Assembly: GCA_900472925.1 (NCBI GenBank) | Contig: UCJU01000006.1 | Location: 183,183-237,075 of the forward strand | Reading direction: 5' to 3' | Length of the DNA: 53,893 nucleotides | DNA from: Hyphomicrobiales bacterium | GTDB taxonomy: Bacteria; Pseudomonadota; Alphaproteobacteria; Rhizobiales; Rhizobiaceae | Shown: positions 19,966 to 29,022 of the stretch, one piece after another | Layout: each line of letters starts with the position of its first letter | Numbering within the stretch: the stretch's first letter is position 1 | The notes under the pieces: generated by a model | The model's input: the letters and a program-made list of their open reading frames with translations, nothing else | Databases searched by the model: none | Told to the model about the DNA's origin: nothing | Program-made: the position numbers and the translations under genes

Positions 19966-21288
19966 ATGCGTCTTAGCCGTTACTTTTTGCCCATCCTCAA
20001 GGAAAATCCCAAGGAAGCGGAAATCGTCTCGCATCGCCTCATGCTGCGTGCGGGCATGGTGCGTCAGCAGAGCCAGGGCATTTATTCCTGGTTGCCGCTG
20101 GGCAAGCGCGTGCTTGATAAGGTCAACAAGATCGTTCGAGAAGAACAGGATCGTTCCGGCGCGATCGAGCTGTTGATGCCGACGCTTCAGAGTGCTGATC
20201 TGTGGCAGGAAAGCGGTCGTTACGAAGACTACGGCAAGGAGATGCTGCGCATCAAGGACCGTCAGGACCGAGCCATGCTTTATGGCCCGACCAATGAAGA
20301 GATGATCACAGACATCTTCCGCTCCTATGTGAAGTCCTACAAGAGCCTGCCGCTGAACCTTTACCATATTCAGCTCAAGTTCCGTGACGAGGTTCGTCCG
20401 CGTTTCGGCACCATGCGCTCGCGCGAATTCCTGATGAAGGATGCCTATTCCTTCGACCTGACCAAGGAAGACGCGATCCATTCCTATAACAAGATGTTCA
20501 CCGCATACCTGCGCACCTTCTCGCGTTTGGGTCTGCGCGCCATTCCCATGCGCGCCGATACTGGCCCCATCGGCGGCAATCACAGCCATGAATTCATCAT
20601 TCTAGCCGACACCGGTGAATCGGAAGTGTTCTGCCACAAGAGCTTCCTCGATCGTGGCATTCCATCTGATGATACGAACTTCGATGACGTCGCTGGTTTG
20701 CAGGGCATTTTCAACGAATGGACGACGGATTACGCCGCCACATCGGAAATGCACGACGAAGCAGCATTCAACGCTATTCCTGAGGGCGAGCGCCTGTCTG
20801 CCCGTGGCATCGAAGTCGGTCATATCTTCTATTTCGGCACGAAATATTCCGAGCCGATGGGTGCCAAGGTTCAGGGTCCAGATGGCAAGGAACATCTTGT
20901 CCACATGGGTTCCTATGGCATTGGCCCGACACGCCTTGTTCCCGCCATCATTGAAGCATCGCATGATGAGAACGGAATCATCTGGCCGGATTCGGTTGCG
21001 CCTTTCGACGTCGTCATCATCAACATGAAGTCTGGCGATGCTGCCTGTGATGCGGCTTGTGAAAAGCTGTATTATTCGCTCTCCAACGCCGGCAAGGATG
21101 TTCTTTACGATGACACGGACGACCGTGCAGGGCAGAAATTTGCGACAGCCGACCTTATCGGCGTGCCGTTGCAAATCATTGTCGGCCCACGTGGGGTTGC
21201 GGCCGGTGAGGTTGAAGTGAAGAACCGCAAGACCGGCGCACGCGAAACCGTGACCGTCGAAGCCGCAATGAACAAGGTGCTTGGCTGA
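19966..21288 (+). CDS. proS: Prolyl-tRNA synthetase
   Basis: Charges tRNA-Pro with proline. Class II synthetase with motif 1/2 region '[20 protein letters not shown]' and motif 3 region '[16 protein letters not shown]'. The C-terminal anticodon-binding domain is about residues 340-440. The 440-residue protein lacks the large editing insertion found in E. coli ProS, as is usual in alphaproteobacteria. The ATG at 19966 gives the family N terminus [15 protein letters not shown]; another ATG at 19954 would add four residues. The first of three genes with lolC/E and lolD. Confidence 0.95.
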   Translation: MRLSRYFLPILKENPKEAEIVSHRLMLRAGMVRQQSQGIYSWLPLGKRVLDKVNKIVREEQDRSGAIELLMPTLQSADLWQESGRYEDYGKEMLRIKDRQDRAMLYGPTNEEMITDIFRSYVKSYKSLPLNLYHIQLKFRDEVRPRFGTMRSREFLMKDAYSFDLTKEDAIHSYNKMFTAYLRTFSRLGLRAIPMRADTGPIGGNHSHEFIILADTGESEVFCHKSFLDRGIPSDDTNFDDVAGLQGIFNEWTTDYAATSEMHDEAAFNAIPEGERLSARGIEVGHIFYFGTKYSEPMGAKVQGPDGKEHLVHMGSYGIGPTRLVPAIIEASHDENGIIWPDSVAPFDVVIINMKSGDAACDAACEKLYYSLSNAGKDVLYDDTDDRAGQKFATADLIGVPLQIIVGPRGVAAGEVEVKNRKTGARETVTVEAAMNKVLG

Positions 21289-21308
21289 AGAGCCAACAAG
21301 GAGAAGAC

Positions 21309-22616
21309 ATGGCAAAAGCCGAGGCTGATAGTGGTGCAGGCTCACCCGTAAAGGGAAAGTCCGCCCGGCCATTTTCGGCCTTCGAGCGTATGGTGGCGTG
21401 GCGCTACCTGCGCTCGCGCCGCAAGGAAGCGTTCATTTCCGTTATCGCGGGCTTCTCCTTCGTCGGCATCATGCTCGGCGTGGCGACGCTGATCATTGTG
21501 ATGGCTGTGATGAACGGTTTCCGCACGGAACTGATTTCGCGCATTCTTGGCATCAACGGCCATATGATCGTGCAGCCGATCGATTCACCACTGAAAGACT
21601 ATGACGCTCTGGCAAAGAGATTTGCAGGCGTTCCCGGCGTCACCATGGCCTTGCCACTGGTCGAGGGGCAGACGCTGGCCTCCGGTCGCGGCGGTGCGGG
21701 CAGCGGCGCGCTGGTGCGCGGCGTTCGTGCCGAGGATATGGAAAAGATCAAGGAAGTCTCCGGTAACATCAAGGCGGGCGATCTGGTCGGCTTCATGTCG
21801 GGGCAGGGCGTTCTGGTCGGTTCACGCCTTGCGTCTCAGTTGGGCGTAACGGCAGGTGACCAGATTACCTTGATATCACCGGAAGGTGACGTGACGCCAA
21901 TGGGCGTCAATCCGCGGGTAAAATCCTACACGATCGCCGGTGTCTTCGAGATCGGCATGTCCGAATATGATGCCTCGATGATCTACATGCCGCTTTCGGA
22001 AGCGCAGCTCTATTTCAATCAGGAAGGCATCGTTCAGTCCATCGAACTGTTCGTGACCCACCCGGATAATGTGGATGGCATCCGGCCTCTGGTGGAAGCG
22101 GCAGCTGAGCGGCAGATTTATATCACCGACTGGCGACAGCGAAACCAGACGTTCTTCTCCGCCTTGCAGGTGGAGCGCAATGTCATGTTCATGATCCTGA
22201 CGCTGATCGTGCTCGTGGCGGCGCTCAACATCATCTCGGGCCTCATCATGCTGGTGAAGGACAAGGGCAGCGATATCGCCATTCTGCGCACCATGGGCGC
22301 CAGCGGCGGCTCGATCATGCGCATCTTCTTCATGACGGGTGCTGCCATCGGCATGGTCGGCACCTTTGCGGGGGTCGGACTTGGGGTTCTCGTCTGCCTC
22401 AATGTGGAATCGATCCGGCAGTTCTTCTCCTGGATTTCAGGAACGGTTCTGTTTGATCCGCAGCTTTATTTCCTCAGCCAGCTTCCGGCGGAAATGCAGT
22501 TGAGCGAAACGCTGACCGTTGTTGCGATGGCGCTGACCCTGTCGTTCCTGGCAACGATTTTTCCGGCATGGCGGGCTTCCAAGCTCGATCCTGTGCAAGC
22601 CCTGCGTTACGAATAA
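21309..22616 (+). CDS. lolC: Lipoprotein-releasing ABC transporter permease (LolC/LolE family)
   Basis: Inner-membrane permease that extracts outer-membrane lipoproteins and passes them to LolA. The 435-residue protein has one N-terminal membrane helix (about 40-65, in 'VIAGFSFVGIMLGVATLIIVMAVMNGF'), a large periplasmic domain (about 70-290) and three C-terminal helices. It ends in the FtsX-type 'FPAWRASKLDPVQALRYE'. Only one permease gene is present next to lolD, which suggests a homodimeric permease instead of a LolC/LolE pair. AAGGAG precedes the ATG. Confidence 0.93.
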   Translation: MAKAEADSGAGSPVKGKSARPFSAFERMVAWRYLRSRRKEAFISVIAGFSFVGIMLGVATLIIVMAVMNGFRTELISRILGINGHMIVQPIDSPLKDYDALAKRFAGVPGVTMALPLVEGQTLASGRGGAGSGALVRGVRAEDMEKIKEVSGNIKAGDLVGFMSGQGVLVGSRLASQLGVTAGDQITLISPEGDVTPMGVNPRVKSYTIAGVFEIGMSEYDASMIYMPLSEAQLYFNQEGIVQSIELFVTHPDNVDGIRPLVEAAAERQIYITDWRQRNQTFFSALQVERNVMFMILTLIVLVAALNIISGLIMLVKDKGSDIAILRTMGASGGSIMRIFFMTGAAIGMVGTFAGVGLGVLVCLNVESIRQFFSWISGTVLFDPQLYFLSQLPAEMQLSETLTVVAMALTLSFLATIFPAWRASKLDPVQALRYE

Positions 22617-22631
22617 GGACTGCTTCACACC

Positions 22632-23315
22632 ATGGCAAAGAAAACAGCGTTGCGGCTTTCCGGCGTGGAACGGACTTACGGTCAGGGCGAGACCAGCCTT
22701 TCCATTCTGAAAAATGCCGATCTCGAATTGAGAAGCGGCGAAATCGTCGCTCTTGTGGCGCCATCCGGCACGGGCAAGTCCACCCTGCTGCATCTGGCAG
22801 GTCTGCTGGAGCATCCAGATGCCGGAGAGGTCTTCATCAACGGTCGCTCCTGTGGCGATCTGTCAGACGAGGAACGCACCTCCATCCGTGGAAGCGACAT
22901 CGGCTTCGTCTACCAGTTCCACCATCTGCTACCGGAATTTACGGCGCTCGAAAACATCATGATGCCGCAACTGATTTCCGGCCTGCCGCACGGCGAAGCA
23001 AAAGAGCGGGCAGCCGCTTTGCTGGATTACATGCGCATCGGTCACCGTGGCGATCACCGTCCCTCGGAACTATCAGGCGGCGAACAGCAGCGCGTGGCGA
23101 TTGCGCGCGCCGTGGCCAATGCGCCACTTCTGCTGCTGGCAGACGAGCCGACGGGTAACCTCGACCCTGAGACGGCGTCATACGTGTTCGGCGCCCTGGA
23201 AGCGCTGGTCCGCCAGTCGGGGCTCGCAGCCTTGATCGCGACCCATAACCACGACCTCGCAGCTCGCATGGACCGCCGCGTGACGTTGAGCGAAGGCAAG
23301 ATCGTCGAGTTCTGA
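22632..23315 (+). CDS. lolD: Lipoprotein-releasing ABC transporter ATPase
   Basis: ATP-binding partner of the upstream permease, 227 residues. Walker A is 'APSGTGKST' (about 44-52), the Q-loop is '[15 protein letters not shown]', the signature is 'LSGGEQQR', Walker B is '[12 protein letters not shown]', and the H-loop is in 'IATHNHDLA'. It begins 15 bases after the permease. A strong terminator follows. Confidence 0.96.
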   Translation: MAKKTALRLSGVERTYGQGETSLSILKNADLELRSGEIVALVAPSGTGKSTLLHLAGLLEHPDAGEVFINGRSCGDLSDEERTSIRGSDIGFVYQFHHLLPEFTALENIMMPQLISGLPHGEAKERAAALLDYMRIGHRGDHRPSELSGGEQQRVAIARAVANAPLLLLADEPTGNLDPETASYVFGALEALVRQSGLAALIATHNHDLAARMDRRVTLSEGKIVEF

Positions 23316-23361
23316 TCTTTCCGCGGTCACGCGCTGACCTTCCAATTCCGACACATCCATG

Positions 23362-23400
23362 AACCCCGTGCAGCATACGCTGCGCGGGGTTTTGTCATTT
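23362..23400 (+). terminator. Rho-independent terminator after lolD
   Basis: AACCCCGTGCAGC (23362-23374), loop ATAC, GCTGCGCGGGGTT (23379-23391): a 13-pair stem with a single wobble, followed by TTTTGTCATTT. It ends the proS-lolC-lolD transcript 46 bases after the lolD stop and isolates the downstream SOS-type promoter. Confidence 0.9.
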
Positions 23401-23483
23401 GGACTCAAAGGCTTGCCGCGAATCGCATGCGGAACCGTCGCGACTCCCGATGCGTTGACAAGTCACTACCCTGAAAAAAGCCG

Positions 23484-23518
23484 TTGACAGTGAAACGAAA
23501 TGAGAACAAAGTTAGAAC
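23484..23518 (+). promoter_or_regulatory. Promoter with LexA-type SOS box
   Basis: GAAC-N7-GAAC is at 23504-23518 (GAACAAAGTTAGAAC), the direct-repeat operator recognised by alphaproteobacterial LexA. It lies 15-29 bases downstream of a perfect TTGACA at 23484-23489, so it would cover the -10 region and the transcription start. A second TTGACA is at 23455-23460. The -10 hexamer itself is poor. The box is 21 bases ahead of the 28-codon gene, so repression by LexA and induction by DNA damage are expected. Confidence 0.65.
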
Positions 23519-23539
23519 ATAAAGAGTATGGAGAGACAA

Positions 23540-23626
23540 ATGACCGACATCATCCGTGACATCGCAGCCTTCGCTTCCATCGCAGTTTTCGTCACCAGCT
23601 TCTCGGTAATCCTCACTTCTATGTGA
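23540..23626 (+). CDS. 28-residue membrane peptide, probable SOS-induced
   Basis: ATG to TGA encodes 28 residues: a short N terminus (MTDIIRDIAAF) with two Asp and one Arg, then a single hydrophobic helix (about residues 9-28, ending SFSVILTSM). GGAGAG is five to ten bases ahead of the start. Codon use matches the neighbours. The LexA-type box directly upstream implies DNA-damage control. Size, topology and control resemble SidA of Caulobacter, a 29-residue SOS-induced membrane peptide that blocks division through FtsW. Whether it is homologous or only analogous cannot be decided from this sequence. Confidence 0.7.
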   Translation: MTDIIRDIAAFASIAVFVTSFSVILTSM

Positions 23627-23635
23627 TACGCAGCC

Positions 23636-23656
23636 GTCATTTCGAGGTGAAATGAC
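23636..23656 (+). terminator. Hairpin between the small peptide gene and dnaE
   Basis: GTCATTTC, loop GAGGT, GAAATGAC: a perfect eight-pair stem starting nine bases after the 28-codon gene. There is no T-run, so termination is uncertain. It may protect the 3' end of a short mRNA. Confidence 0.35.
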
Positions 23657-23739
23657 CGTGTAAACTACCTCCAGGCAGTGGACATTGCCTTCAGGAAATC
23701 CGAAAATCCGGTTGATTCAGAATGACGGGATGACGGTAA

Positions 23740-26700
23740 ATGGGCGAGATTTTGGTGAGCGGCGAGATGGCCGGCAAAGAACTGAAAACGCCCGGCTTCG
23801 TTCACCTTCGTGTGCACTCTGCCTATTCTCTTCTTGAGGGCGCGCTGCCCTTGAAAAAAATAATGGCGAAGGCTGTCGCTGACAGTCAGCCTGCCATCGC
23901 AATCACCGATACCAACAATTTGTTCGTCGCGCTGGAGTTTTCCGAGAAAGCCCGGGATGAGGGTTTGCAACCCATCATCGGCTGCCAGATGTCGATCGAT
24001 ATGCAGGATGCCTCCGATGACAAGCGGGGGAACAACAATCTTTCCAAGTTGCCAGCCATCGTTGTCTTGGCTGCGAATGCTGGAGGATATGAGCGGCTCG
24101 TCGATCTCATCAGTCGGGCTTATCTGGATGGCGAGGATGCAGGTCCATCCGTCTGCATCACCAAGAGCTGGCTGGAAGAGGGCGACAACTCCGGTCTCAT
24201 CGTCTTGAGCGGTGCGTCCGGCGGTCCTGTGGATATGGCGCTGAAAGACGGTCATGCCGCACAGGCAACCAGACGACTTCTGGCACTGAAAGACTTATTC
24301 GGTGACCGGTTCTATATCGAGTTGCAGCGTCAGGGTCACTTTGACCGCAGCCATGAGCGCCGCATGATGATGCTGGCTTACGAGCACGACGTTCCGCTTG
24401 TCGCCACCAACGAAGCATTCTTTCCGACACGTGCCGACTATGACGCCCACGATGCGTTGATGGCTGTGGCGCACAACGCCATCGTTTCCGACGACAGCCG
24501 TTTCCGCCTGACGCCCGATCACTATCTCAAAAGCCGCGAAGAGATGATGGCGCTGTTTGCCGACATTCCCGAAGCGCTGGAAAACACGGTCGAGATCGCG
24601 CAGCGCTGCTCCTACGTGCTGAAAAAGCGCGGGCCGATCCTGCCGCGCTTCACCGGCGCCAGCGAAGACCCCGATGAAGCCGACCGTGCCGAAGGTGCCG
24701 AATTGCGTCGTCAGGCCGTGGAAGGTCTGGATGAGCGACTGGCGGCGCTTGGCATGGCACCAGGCTATACCGAACAGGAGTATCGCGACCGGCTGGATTT
24801 CGAACTCGGCGTCATCGAGCGCATGAAGTTTCCCGGCTACTTTCTCATCGTTGCCGACTTCATCAAATGGGCCAAGAATCAGGATATTCCGGTCGGCCCG
24901 GGCCGTGGCTCCGGTGCGGGCTCGCTCGTCGCCTATGCGCTGACCATCACCGACGTCGATCCGCTTCGTTTCTCTTTGCTGTTCGAACGCTTCCTCAACC
25001 CGGAACGCGTCTCAATGCCCGACTTCGATATCGACTTTTGTCAGGATCGCCGCGAAGAGGTGATCCGCTACGTGCAGAAAAAATATGGTCGTGAGCAGGT
25101 GGCGCAGATCATCACCTTCGGTTCGCTGCAGGCTCGTGCGGCGTTGCGCGACGTTGGCCGTGTTCTGGAGATGCCCTATGGCCAGGTGGACCGCATCTGC
25201 AAACTGGTGCCCAACAACCCGGCCAACCCGACGACCTTGTCCAAGGCCATCGAGGAAGAGCCGCGCTTTCAGGAGGAGGCGGACAAGGAGCCGGTCGTTG
25301 CCCGGCTTCTGGATATCGCCCAGAAGATCGAAGGCCTCTACCGACATGCCTCGACCCACGCTGCCGGTATCGTCATCGGTGACAGGCCGCTGTCCAAGCT
25401 GGTTCCGATGTATCGCGATCCGCGCTCGGACATGCCGGTCACGCAGTTCAACATGAAATGGGTTGAAAGCGCCGGACTGGTGAAGTTCGACTTTCTGGGC
25501 CTGAAAACGCTGACCGTCTTGAAGGTCGCGGTGGATTTCGTTGCCAAGCGTGGCGTCTCGGTTGATCTGGCAGCGATTCCGCTGGAGGACCAGAAGACCT
25601 ACGAGATGCTGTCACGCGGCGAAACCATCGGCGTGTTCCAGGTGGAAAGTGCGGGCATGCGCAAGGCGCTGATCGGCATGCGCCCGGACTGCATCGAGGA
25701 TATCATCGCGCTGGTCGCTCTTTATCGACCCGGGCCGATGGAAAACATTCCGGTCTACAACGCCCGTAAACACGGCGAAGAAGAGATCGAGTCGATCCAT
25801 CCCACCATCGATCATCTGCTTAAAGAGACGCAGGGCGTTATCGTCTATCAGGAACAGGTGATGCAGATCGCCCAGGTTCTATCCGGTTATTCGCTTGGTG
25901 AAGCCGATCTTCTGCGCCGCGCCATGGGTAAGAAGATCAAGGAGGAGATGGACCAGCAGCGCGAACGTTTCGTTGAAGGCGCGATGCGCAACGACGTGTC
26001 GAAAGCGCAGTCCAACACGATTTTCGATCTTCTGGCAAAATTCGCCAATTACGGCTTCAACAAATCCCATGCCGCCGCCTACGCCATCGTCTCCTACCAG
26101 ACGGCCTATATGAAGGCGCATTTCCCTGTGGAATTCCTGGCGGCCTCGATGACGCTGGATATGGGCAACACCGAAAAGGTCAACGACTTCCGTCAGGATG
26201 CGGGACGAATGGGAATCGAGATCGTCGCACCTTCGGTGCAGACATCCCATCGGCGCTTCGAACCCGGTGAAAACCGCATCTATTATTCGCTGGCGGCGCT
26301 CAAGGGTGTTGGCGAAGGTGCTGTCGATCATATCGTTGAAGCGCGCGGCGATACGCCCTTTGCCAGCCTTGAGGATTTCTGCCTGCGCATCGATCCGAAA
26401 CAGGTCAACCGCCGCGTTCTCGAAAGCCTCATCAATGCCGGTGCCTTCGATTGCTTCGGCAAGGATCGCGCCGAACTGATCGGCGGGCTCGACCGTATCA
26501 TCGGCTATGCGCAACTGGCGCAAAGCCGCAGGGTCAGCGGCCAGCACGACATGTTTGGTTCAGGTGGCGCGAGTGGCCCGGAAAAACTCGTGCTTCCCGC
26601 CTACCAGCCTTGGCTCGCATCTGAAAAGCTGCTGCGGGAATATCAGGTGCTCGGCTTCTATCTGACGGCCCATCCGCTGGATACGTACCGCGCCGTCCTC

Positions 26701-27234
26701 GATAAGCTGCGTGTTCAGAACATTGCCGATTTTACTGCCGCCGTGAAACAGGGCGCAACCGCTGGCCGTCTGGCTGGCACCGTCACCGGGAAGCAGGAAC
26801 GCAAGACAAGAACCGGCAACAAGATGGGCATCATCACGTTTTCGGATGCGTCGGGCCAGTATGAGGCCGTGCTGTTTTCCGAAGGACTTGCCCAGTATCG
26901 TGATCTGCTTGAGGTCGGAAAGTCTCTGGTCATCACCGTTCAGGCTGAAGAGCGGCCTGAAGGTATCGGCCTTCGCATACAGACGGCGCAGTCGCTGGAG
27001 GAAAAATCCGTGCAGATGCAAAAGGCCTTGCGGGTCTTCATCCGCGATTCCAGGCCGCTTAAAACTCTGGTGCATCATCTCAACAGGGGCGATGGCGCGG
27101 TTTATTTCGTCGTTATCAAGGATGACGGGCAGCGCGAAATCGAGGTCGAGCTACCGGGCAAATATCGAATCTCGCCGGAGATCGGAGCGGCATTCCGCTC
27201 CGCTGCCGGCGTCATCGACGTCGAGCTAATCTAA
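23740..27234 (+). CDS. dnaE: DNA polymerase III subunit alpha
   Basis: Replicative polymerase catalytic subunit, 1164 residues. The N-terminal PHP domain starts 'FVHLRVHSAYSLLEGALPL'. The palm has 'VGPGRGSGAGSLVAYAL' and catalytic aspartates D428 and D430 in PDFDIDF, with a third at D584 in 'KFDFLGLKTL'. A helix-hairpin-helix region (about 840-910) and a C-terminal OB fold (about 1000-1080) follow. Length and motifs fit the main DnaE1 and not the shorter mutagenic DnaE2. The start is uncertain: ATG 23740 has a weak ribosome site, and ATG 23767 is an alternative. Confidence 0.95.
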   Translation: MGEILVSGEMAGKELKTPGFVHLRVHSAYSLLEGALPLKKIMAKAVADSQPAIAITDTNNLFVALEFSEKARDEGLQPIIGCQMSIDMQDASDDKRGNNNLSKLPAIVVLAANAGGYERLVDLISRAYLDGEDAGPSVCITKSWLEEGDNSGLIVLSGASGGPVDMALKDGHAAQATRRLLALKDLFGDRFYIELQRQGHFDRSHERRMMMLAYEHDVPLVATNEAFFPTRADYDAHDALMAVAHNAIVSDDSRFRLTPDHYLKSREEMMALFADIPEALENTVEIAQRCSYVLKKRGPILPRFTGASEDPDEADRAEGAELRRQAVEGLDERLAALGMAPGYTEQEYRDRLDFELGVIERMKFPGYFLIVADFIKWAKNQDIPVGPGRGSGAGSLVAYALTITDVDPLRFSLLFERFLNPERVSMPDFDIDFCQDRREEVIRYVQKKYGREQVAQIITFGSLQARAALRDVGRVLEMPYGQVDRICKLVPNNPANPTTLSKAIEEEPRFQEEADKEPVVARLLDIAQKIEGLYRHASTHAAGIVIGDRPLSKLVPMYRDPRSDMPVTQFNMKWVESAGLVKFDFLGLKTLTVLKVAVDFVAKRGVSVDLAAIPLEDQKTYEMLSRGETIGVFQVESAGMRKALIGMRPDCIEDIIALVALYRPGPMENIPVYNARKHGEEEIESIHPTIDHLLKETQGVIVYQEQVMQIAQVLSGYSLGEADLLRRAMGKKIKEEMDQQRERFVEGAMRNDVSKAQSNTIFDLLAKFANYGFNKSHAAAYAIVSYQTAYMKAHFPVEFLAASMTLDMGNTEKVNDFRQDAGRMGIEIVAPSVQTSHRRFEPGENRIYYSLAALKGVGEGAVDHIVEARGDTPFASLEDFCLRIDPKQVNRRVLESLINAGAFDCFGKDRAELIGGLDRIIGYAQLAQSRRVSGQHDMFGSGGASGPEKLVLPAYQPWLASEKLLREYQVLGFYLTAHPLDTYRAVLDKLRVQNIADFTAAVKQGATAGRLAGTVTGKQERKTRTGNKMGIITFSDASGQYEAVLFSEGLAQYRDLLEVGKSLVITVQAEERPEGIGLRIQTAQSLEEKSVQMQKALRVFIRDSRPLKTLVHHLNRGDGAVYFVVIKDDGQREIEVELPGKYRISPEIGAAFRSAAGVIDVELI

Positions 27235-27243
27235 CTCGAATAC

Positions 27244-27264
27244 AACCATTTCGCGTGGTTTTTT
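27244..27264 (+). terminator. Short terminator after dnaE
   Basis: AACCA (27244-27248), loop TTTCGCG, TGGTT (27256-27260) running into TTTTTT, ten bases after the dnaE stop. The stem is only five pairs, but the T-run is good. Confidence 0.45.
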
Positions 27265-27273
27265 AAACCAGTT

Positions 27274-27564
27274 TCAAAACAGGCTATTGGTGGGGTAGGC
27301 GTTGCTGCCGCGATCGCTGAAGCCGTGGCGCGACAGGCACGCTCTGAGTGCGGCGTTGTAGATGTAGGGTGTCGCGTCCAGAGTGCCGCGCTGCGGCGTG
27401 CTGGCCTCGTAGGTGCAATTTGCCAGTGCGCGGTCGTAGACTTGCAGGATAATGGGGTCGCTTGTCACGTCAGGTCCGGCGTAAACCCTGTAGTTTTGCG
27501 GCGCTTCGGCTGCCGATACGCACGCAAATCCCAAAATTGCTGCCGCGACATATTTGATGTTCAT
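27274..27564 (-). CDS. Small secreted hypothetical protein
   Basis: A 96-residue product with a signal peptide (residues 1-19, MNIKYVAAAILGFACVSAA, cleavage near AEA). The mature part is about 76 residues with two cysteines (LANCTYE and RACLSRHGF). They could pair in the periplasm. I do not recognise the family. The ATG at 27564 follows GGAGCC on the minus strand; an in-frame start six codons upstream has no support. It is convergent with dnaE. Confidence 0.75.
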   Translation of the reverse strand: MNIKYVAAAILGFACVSAAEAPQNYRVYAGPDVTSDPIILQVYDRALANCTYEASTPQRGTLDATPYIYNAALRACLSRHGFSDRGSNAYPTNSLF

Positions 27565-27661
27565 TTTGCTGGCTCCACACACAATAGGATAAGCCAGTTG
27601 AACGCCAGTTTTCAGACTTCGTTCCCAAATTCCTCACCGGAAACGGTCGCGTCGCAACCCA

Positions 27662-28891
27662 TCAATCGCGGGTGACCGTGATGAAGTCCGTTCCCTGGCC
27701 GGTTTCCATGCCGTGACTGAGATCGGAAACGGTGATGGAACTCCCAGTGGAAAGCGCCACCTCCAATTGCTGCCTGATATCATCAGGTATCTCGATACGG
27801 TCGAGAACCGCGCTCAGCTCATCGTAGGCACCGGGCGCATCATCGACCTCGATACCAAGGCGCTTTTTTGCAGATGTCGGGAGGTGATTTTCCAGTGTCA
27901 GACCGTTCCATTGCGCCTTGCCATGGTCACGATCGATATCGACGACTTCGAAGAAATGCGTGCCGAGTGCGATCTGCAGGTCCTTGATGTGGATCGGTGC
28001 CTCGAACAGAGGCTTGAAATCCTGCCGCACCATGATCTGTCCGTTTGGCGCCTCGTCTGCACCAGCCGAGGCATAGAGGGCATCGACAAAACTGTCCGTT
28101 ATCAGCGGTCCGGTTGTTTTGAGCGACTTCCAGCGCTTGAAACCATTGATGGCGTTGACCGTCATCTGCCCGGCGTGACCATCGGGGACACCGGCATCGA
28201 AACCGATCTCGGTCAACAGACGCTGCACGTCCATGATCTTTTCACGGTCACCGCGACGGGTGATGAGAATGCGCAGAGGGGCACCTTCCGCTTCGCGTAT
28301 GACCTTCGGCTTGATGGCGCTGGTCGTCTGGTTGACCGCGACTTCCACCAGCTTCAAAGACGAATCGAAATTGGCCGGACGCAGTTCGACGTCTGAGAGC
28401 ATCAGGCCGTCCTTTGCCTTGGTTTTGGGCTGCAGAAGGGTGGGGTGGTCGATGCTGCGCAGGGCCACGTCGTCATTGGAGATGATGACATGCACACCGC
28501 GCGCCGTCATGCCATAGAGCGATGTCGCAAATTTTGCGGGCAGGCGAATACAGCCGTGCGAGGCGGGATAATTCGGCACACGCCCCTCGTGAAGGGCGAT
28601 GCCGGACCATGTCAGCCGCTGCATAAACGGCATGGGAGCTGCGGAATAGATGTTGGATTCGTGATATTTCTTCTTGTCCAGAATGGAGAAAATCCCGCTC
28701 GGCGTCTCGTGTCCCGGTTTGCCGCTGGACACCTTGGACGTTGCGATCAATTCGCCGTCTTCATAGAGGCTCAGCTTCTGCTCGCTTTTGGAAACGACGA
28801 TCTGCATGCTGCGCGCATCGCCAGCGAGGGCAGATTGCACCAGAACGGAAGTCGAAAGGAGGCAAGCTCCCACAAACGCACGCAACATCAT
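27662..28891 (-). CDS. L,D-transpeptidase with peptidoglycan-binding domain
   Basis: Periplasmic enzyme that cross-links peptidoglycan or attaches proteins to it. The 409-residue protein starts with a signal peptide (1-24), followed by a YkuD catalytic domain (about 28-140). The active-site motif is H101...SHGCIRLP with nucleophile C114. A peptidoglycan-binding-like helical domain is at about 235-290. The C-terminal region (290-409) is unassigned. GGAG lies just ahead of the ATG at 28891; a longer frame to 28966 is not signal-like. Confidence 0.88.
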   Translation of the reverse strand: MMLRAFVGACLLSTSVLVQSALAGDARSMQIVVSKSEQKLSLYEDGELIATSKVSSGKPGHETPSGIFSILDKKKYHESNIYSAAPMPFMQRLTWSGIALHEGRVPNYPASHGCIRLPAKFATSLYGMTARGVHVIISNDDVALRSIDHPTLLQPKTKAKDGLMLSDVELRPANFDSSLKLVEVAVNQTTSAIKPKVIREAEGAPLRILITRRGDREKIMDVQRLLTEIGFDAGVPDGHAGQMTVNAINGFKRWKSLKTTGPLITDSFVDALYASAGADEAPNGQIMVRQDFKPLFEAPIHIKDLQIALGTHFFEVVDIDRDHGKAQWNGLTLENHLPTSAKKRLGIEVDDAPGAYDELSAVLDRIEIPDDIRQQLEVALSTGSSITVSDLSHGMETGQGTDFITVTRD

Positions 28892-29022
28892 GTTCACTCC
28901 AACGCAATACAAACATGCCTCCGGAAGCGGCAGGCACGGGAGCCTAAGGGCAAGTTTCAGAAGCATAGCCGGTGGGATTTAAGGAAAGTTTTAAATAGCG
29001 TTCACGACGCTGTGTAAGCGAC

